From Dehalococcoidia bacterium (GTDB lineage Bacteria; Chloroflexota; Dehalococcoidia; UBA2979), in contig JABIST010000035.1 of assembly GCA_018700215.1 (NCBI GenBank), positions 1-14,121 on the forward strand: a DNA stretch of 14,121 nt. The letters are read 5' to 3'. Made by a program: the position numbers and the translations under genes. Positions 11,821 to 14,121 of this stretch are shown here, one piece after another (within the stretch, counting starts at the first letter, position 1; each line of letters begins with the position of its first letter). Below the pieces are notes generated by a model, which made no database searches, was not told where the DNA came from, and saw only the letters and a program-made list of their open reading frames with translations.

Positions 11821-13958
11821 GAGGCAATCCTCTCTGCATCCGGCGTTTCAAGAACGTCGGGTGAGATAGCTGCAATCTTTTGCGGACCGGAGCCCACTGG
11901 CTGTTCTGAATCCCTGGCCTGTGTGTGCTTGATCATCGACGGCACGTCGAGGATCAGTACCACTTGGCCGTCTCCCAAAATGCTGGCACCGGAGATTCCG
12001 CGTGCCCGTCCCAAGAAGCCGCTGAGCGACTTCACGACGATCTCTTGCTGGTCGACCAGTTCGTCCACGGCGATGGCGACGGGCCGGTCCGTGTCGCTGT
12101 CACTGGCACGGACGACGACCACGTAGGGTTCTTCCGCGCGAGTTGAAACGACGCCCTGCTGGATACCGAGGCTCTCGTCCAAGAAGATGAGCGACATGAC
12201 GCTGCCACGGAGTGACATCACCGGTCGCTTGCTGACGGTGCTGAGCTGAGCCGGTTCCGGACGCATGGTCTCCTGGACATAGGTGAGCGGGATGGCGTAG
12301 GTGGTGCCACCACTGGAGACCAGCAGACCGCGGAACGTTGCCAGCGTCAGCGGCAGCCGCAAGCGGAACGTGGTGCCCTTGCCAAGCTCCGTCTCAACTT
12401 CGACCCGACCGTTCAATGACTCGATGTCACGACGGACGATGTCCATGCCCACGCCACGTCCGGAGACTTCGGTGGTCTTGGCGGCGGTCGAGAGGCCGGG
12501 CTGGAAGATGAGGTCAAGCTTCTCGCGTTCGCTGAGTCGGTCAGCGGCTTCTTGCGTGAGCTGCCCCTTCTTGATGGCGGACTCGATGACCTTCGATGAA
12601 TCGATGCCGCGACCGTCGTCGTAAAGGGAGATGACGATCTGGCCCTGCTCGTGTGACGCGACCAACCGAAGGATCGACTCCTCGGGCTTGCCGGCGGCGG
12701 CTCGGTCTTCGGCGGCTTCGATGCCGTGGTCTACCGAGTTACGGATCATGTGGACCAGCGGGTCCTTGATCTTCTCGATCACTGAGCGGTCGATTTCGGT
12801 TTCTTCACCCTCGAGTTCGAGCGTGACCTTGCGACCCAGGCTGCGGGAGAGGTCACGGACGAGACGCGGGAACTTGCTGAACAGCAAGCCGACCGGCAGC
12901 ATCCGTACTTCCATCATGCTTTCGTGCAATTCGTCGACGACACGGGCGATGTGGGTAGATGTCTCCGCGAGCGCAGAGACGTATTCGTCTTCCTTGAAGC
13001 GCTGCTGCAGGAGGCGGCTGAGTTGCGACACGCGCGTGCGGTCGATGACTAGTTCGCCAACCATGTTCATCAGCGAGTCGAGCTGGTCCACTTCGATGCG
13101 GACGGTGGTCTGGAGCGCGTCGACGCGACCAGTGGCGCCCGCAACCTGAGAGCGGGCCTCCGCGTTGTCTGCTTCCTTTGGGGGGGCTGCTGCTGCTACC
13201 GCTGCTGCTGGGTCCCAGGCGAGGACGGAGACGGTCTTCACGTCCTCTACCTGCTCAACGGGTGCCTGCACATCGGCGGCGTCTTGTGTCGTCGCGAGCA
13301 GCACCTCCAGGCGGGCGCTGACCTTTTCTTGCTCGATATCGGCCTGTGACGGGGAGGAGACCAGGATTTCACCGCACTCATCGAGGGCGTTGATCACCTG
13401 GAAGCAACGAACGGCTTTCCAGTCAGTGGCGGGGTCGAGCTCCACGGTGAGGTGAAAGACGGTGCCATTTTGAACAGCGGCTTCGATGGTGGCCTGGAGT
13501 TCCTCGTCGGCGGCGACCACGCTGTGGAGGGAGGCGATCACGGCTGCGGCGTCTGGTGGGTCACCGGCGTCGGCTGCCGCGTTGAGGGCATCGACGATCG
13601 GCTGAATCTCGATCGGGGTCTCTGGCCCATCTCCGAGGTTGTCCTTCAGGACCTTCAGTCCATCCAGGCTCATGAGCAGCGCATCGACCAGTTCCGGTGA
13701 GATCGCCAGTGATCCTTTGCGCACGCGGTCCAGGACGTCTTCCATCGCATGCGTCAGGTGCGCCATGTCGTCGAAGCCGAGCATGCCGCTGGAGCCCTTG
13801 AGGGTGTGAGCAGCGCGAAAAATCTCCTGGAGTAGTTCCTCGTTGCCGGCTTCCTGTTCGAGCTGGACGAGATCCTCGTCCAACAGCTCGATCAGGCCGT
13901 CGGCTTCCTGAAGGAATACTTTCAGGTCATCAGCGCTGACTTCGGCGGCAACTGCCAT
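11817..13958 (-). CDS. cheA: Chemotaxis histidine kinase CheA
   Basis: The protein has 713 residues. P1/HPt (about 8-115) has phospho-accepting His51 in FRAAHTLKGSSG. A P2-like response-regulator-docking domain spans about 166-248, followed by an Ala/Glu-rich linker. P3 dimerisation starts near 283 (VRIEVDQLDSLMNMVGELVI). The P4 ATPase has the N box HMIRNSVDHGIE (Asn407, His411), the G1 box DDGRGID (447-453) and the G2 box GRGVGMDIV (500-508). The P5 CheW-like domain spans about 540-680, with a short extra tail. It autophosphorylates in receptor arrays and passes phosphate to CheY and CheB. The ATG has GGAGG 5 nt upstream, buried in a small hairpin. It lies 49 bp after cheW and overlaps cheC. 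Confidence 0.98.
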   Translation of the reverse strand: MAVAAEVSADDLKVFLQEADGLIELLDEDLVQLEQEAGNEELLQEIFRAAHTLKGSSGMLGFDDMAHLTHAMEDVLDRVRKGSLAISPELVDALLMSLDGLKVLKDNLGDGPETPIEIQPIVDALNAAADAGDPPDAAAVIASLHSVVAADEELQATIEAAVQNGTVFHLTVELDPATDWKAVRCFQVINALDECGEILVSSPSQADIEQEKVSARLEVLLATTQDAADVQAPVEQVEDVKTVSVLAWDPAAAVAAAAPPKEADNAEARSQVAGATGRVDALQTTVRIEVDQLDSLMNMVGELVIDRTRVSQLSRLLQQRFKEDEYVSALAETSTHIARVVDELHESMMEVRMLPVGLLFSKFPRLVRDLSRSLGRKVTLELEGEETEIDRSVIEKIKDPLVHMIRNSVDHGIEAAEDRAAAGKPEESILRLVASHEQGQIVISLYDDGRGIDSSKVIESAIKKGQLTQEAADRLSEREKLDLIFQPGLSTAAKTTEVSGRGVGMDIVRRDIESLNGRVEVETELGKGTTFRLRLPLTLATFRGLLVSSGGTTYAIPLTYVQETMRPEPAQLSTVSKRPVMSLRGSVMSLIFLDESLGIQQGVVSTRAEEPYVVVVRASDSDTDRPVAIAVDELVDQQEIVVKSLSGFLGRARGISGASILGDGQVVLILDVPSMIKHTQARDSEQPVGSGPQKIAAISPDVLETPDAERIAS

Positions 13959-13959
13959 C

Positions 13960-13974
13960 CGAACCTCCGGTTCG
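13960..13974 (-). promoter_or_regulatory. Hairpin that contains the cheA ribosome binding site
   Basis: On the minus strand CGAACC pairs with GGTTCG around the loop GGA, immediately before the cheA ATG. The Shine-Dalgarno GGAGG (13964-13968) is formed by the loop and the start of the 3' arm, so folding would partly hide it. This could tie cheA translation to ribosomes arriving from cheW. The effect is inferred and the stem is short. Confidence 0.5.
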
Positions 13975-14007
13975 AAACTCTTCGTTCAATCAGATCGACC
14001 GCTACGG

Positions 14008-14121
14008 TTATGCCGCTGCGGCAACCGCCGTACGCACGTCGGTCGAGTCAAGGGCCTTCTCGAGGTCGAGGAGGATCAGGAGCTGATCGTCAACCTTGGC
14101 GATGCCCTCGATGTAGTAGGA
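14008..14121 (-). CDS. cheW: CheW coupling protein, C-terminal end (runs off right edge)
   Basis: The last 37 residues are visible: SYYIEGIAKVDDQLLILLDL followed by EKALDSTDVRTAVAAAA and a stop at 14008-14010. YIxGIxKxDxxLLILLDLxK is the closing strand-helix of CheW. The protein couples CheA to chemoreceptors. The window cuts the gene, so full length and start are not seen. It is the first visible gene of the che operon, 49 bp upstream of cheA. A CheV-type or other CheW-domain protein ending the same way cannot be fully excluded. Confidence 0.85.
   Translation of the reverse strand, partial: SYYIEGIAKVDDQLLILLDLEKALDSTDVRTAVAAAA

Noticed and set aside
12631..13149. 172-aa plus-strand Ser/Arg-rich open frame inside cheA
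   Set aside because: It is antisense to the conserved CheA dimerisation and kinase domains. The low-complexity Ser-rich composition is a by-product of codon bias.

Overview
The window looks like a chromosomal segment of a high-GC, free-living, motile bacterium. The gene mix (a family III CoA-transferase, a phosphotriesterase-like hydrolase, a carboxymuconolactone-decarboxylase-like protein, a diiron ferritin-like protein, a Rieske/glutamate-synthase fusion, and a chemotaxis operon with cheC and cheD) suggests a Chloroflexota-type organism such as a Dehalococcoidia or SAR202 relative. That placement is inference from gene content only; an actinobacterial or other deep-branching lineage cannot be excluded.

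Left part (1-2300). The 5' end of a CaiB/BaiF CoA-transferase gene runs off the left edge on the minus strand. A 31-bp perfect direct repeat at 189-219 and 2085-2115 follows. The second copy covers the 3' end of a tRNA-Gly(UCC) gene (minus strand, 2095-2169) plus 10 bp of flank. This is the usual signature of integration into a tRNA 3' end. The 1.9 kb between the copies holds one large gene, a mono-haem c-type lipoprotein, and no integrase, so it looks like a very small, non-autonomous or decayed island.

Middle part (2300-8470). A phosphotriesterase-family hydrolase and a carboxymuconolactone-decarboxylase-like gene form a two-gene forward unit closed by a strong bidirectional terminator (3859-3895). 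Facing it is a diiron-carboxylate protein gene, transcribed away from a PAP2-type membrane phosphatase gene. The 349 bp between those two genes carries a 31-bp tandem repeat with a hairpin in each copy. Next come a minus-strand fusion of a Rieske [2Fe-2S] domain to the FMN/3Fe-4S synthase domain of glutamate synthase, and a divergent Fur-family regulator. The Fur gene overlaps the end of the chemotaxis operon tail-to-tail by 20 bp.

Right part (8448-14121). A tightly packed minus-strand operon reads cheW (partial)-cheA-cheC-cheD-cheY-cheB-cheR. Several junctions overlap or abut. Together the genes make a full excitation and adaptation circuit: the CheA kinase and CheW coupler, the CheY output, CheR/CheB methylation, CheD receptor deamidation, and CheC as likely CheY-P phosphatase and CheD partner. 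No chemoreceptor, CheZ or flagellar gene is visible. Two details are unusual: CheD has Cys in place of the catalytic-site Thr, and CheC keeps only its second active-site motif.
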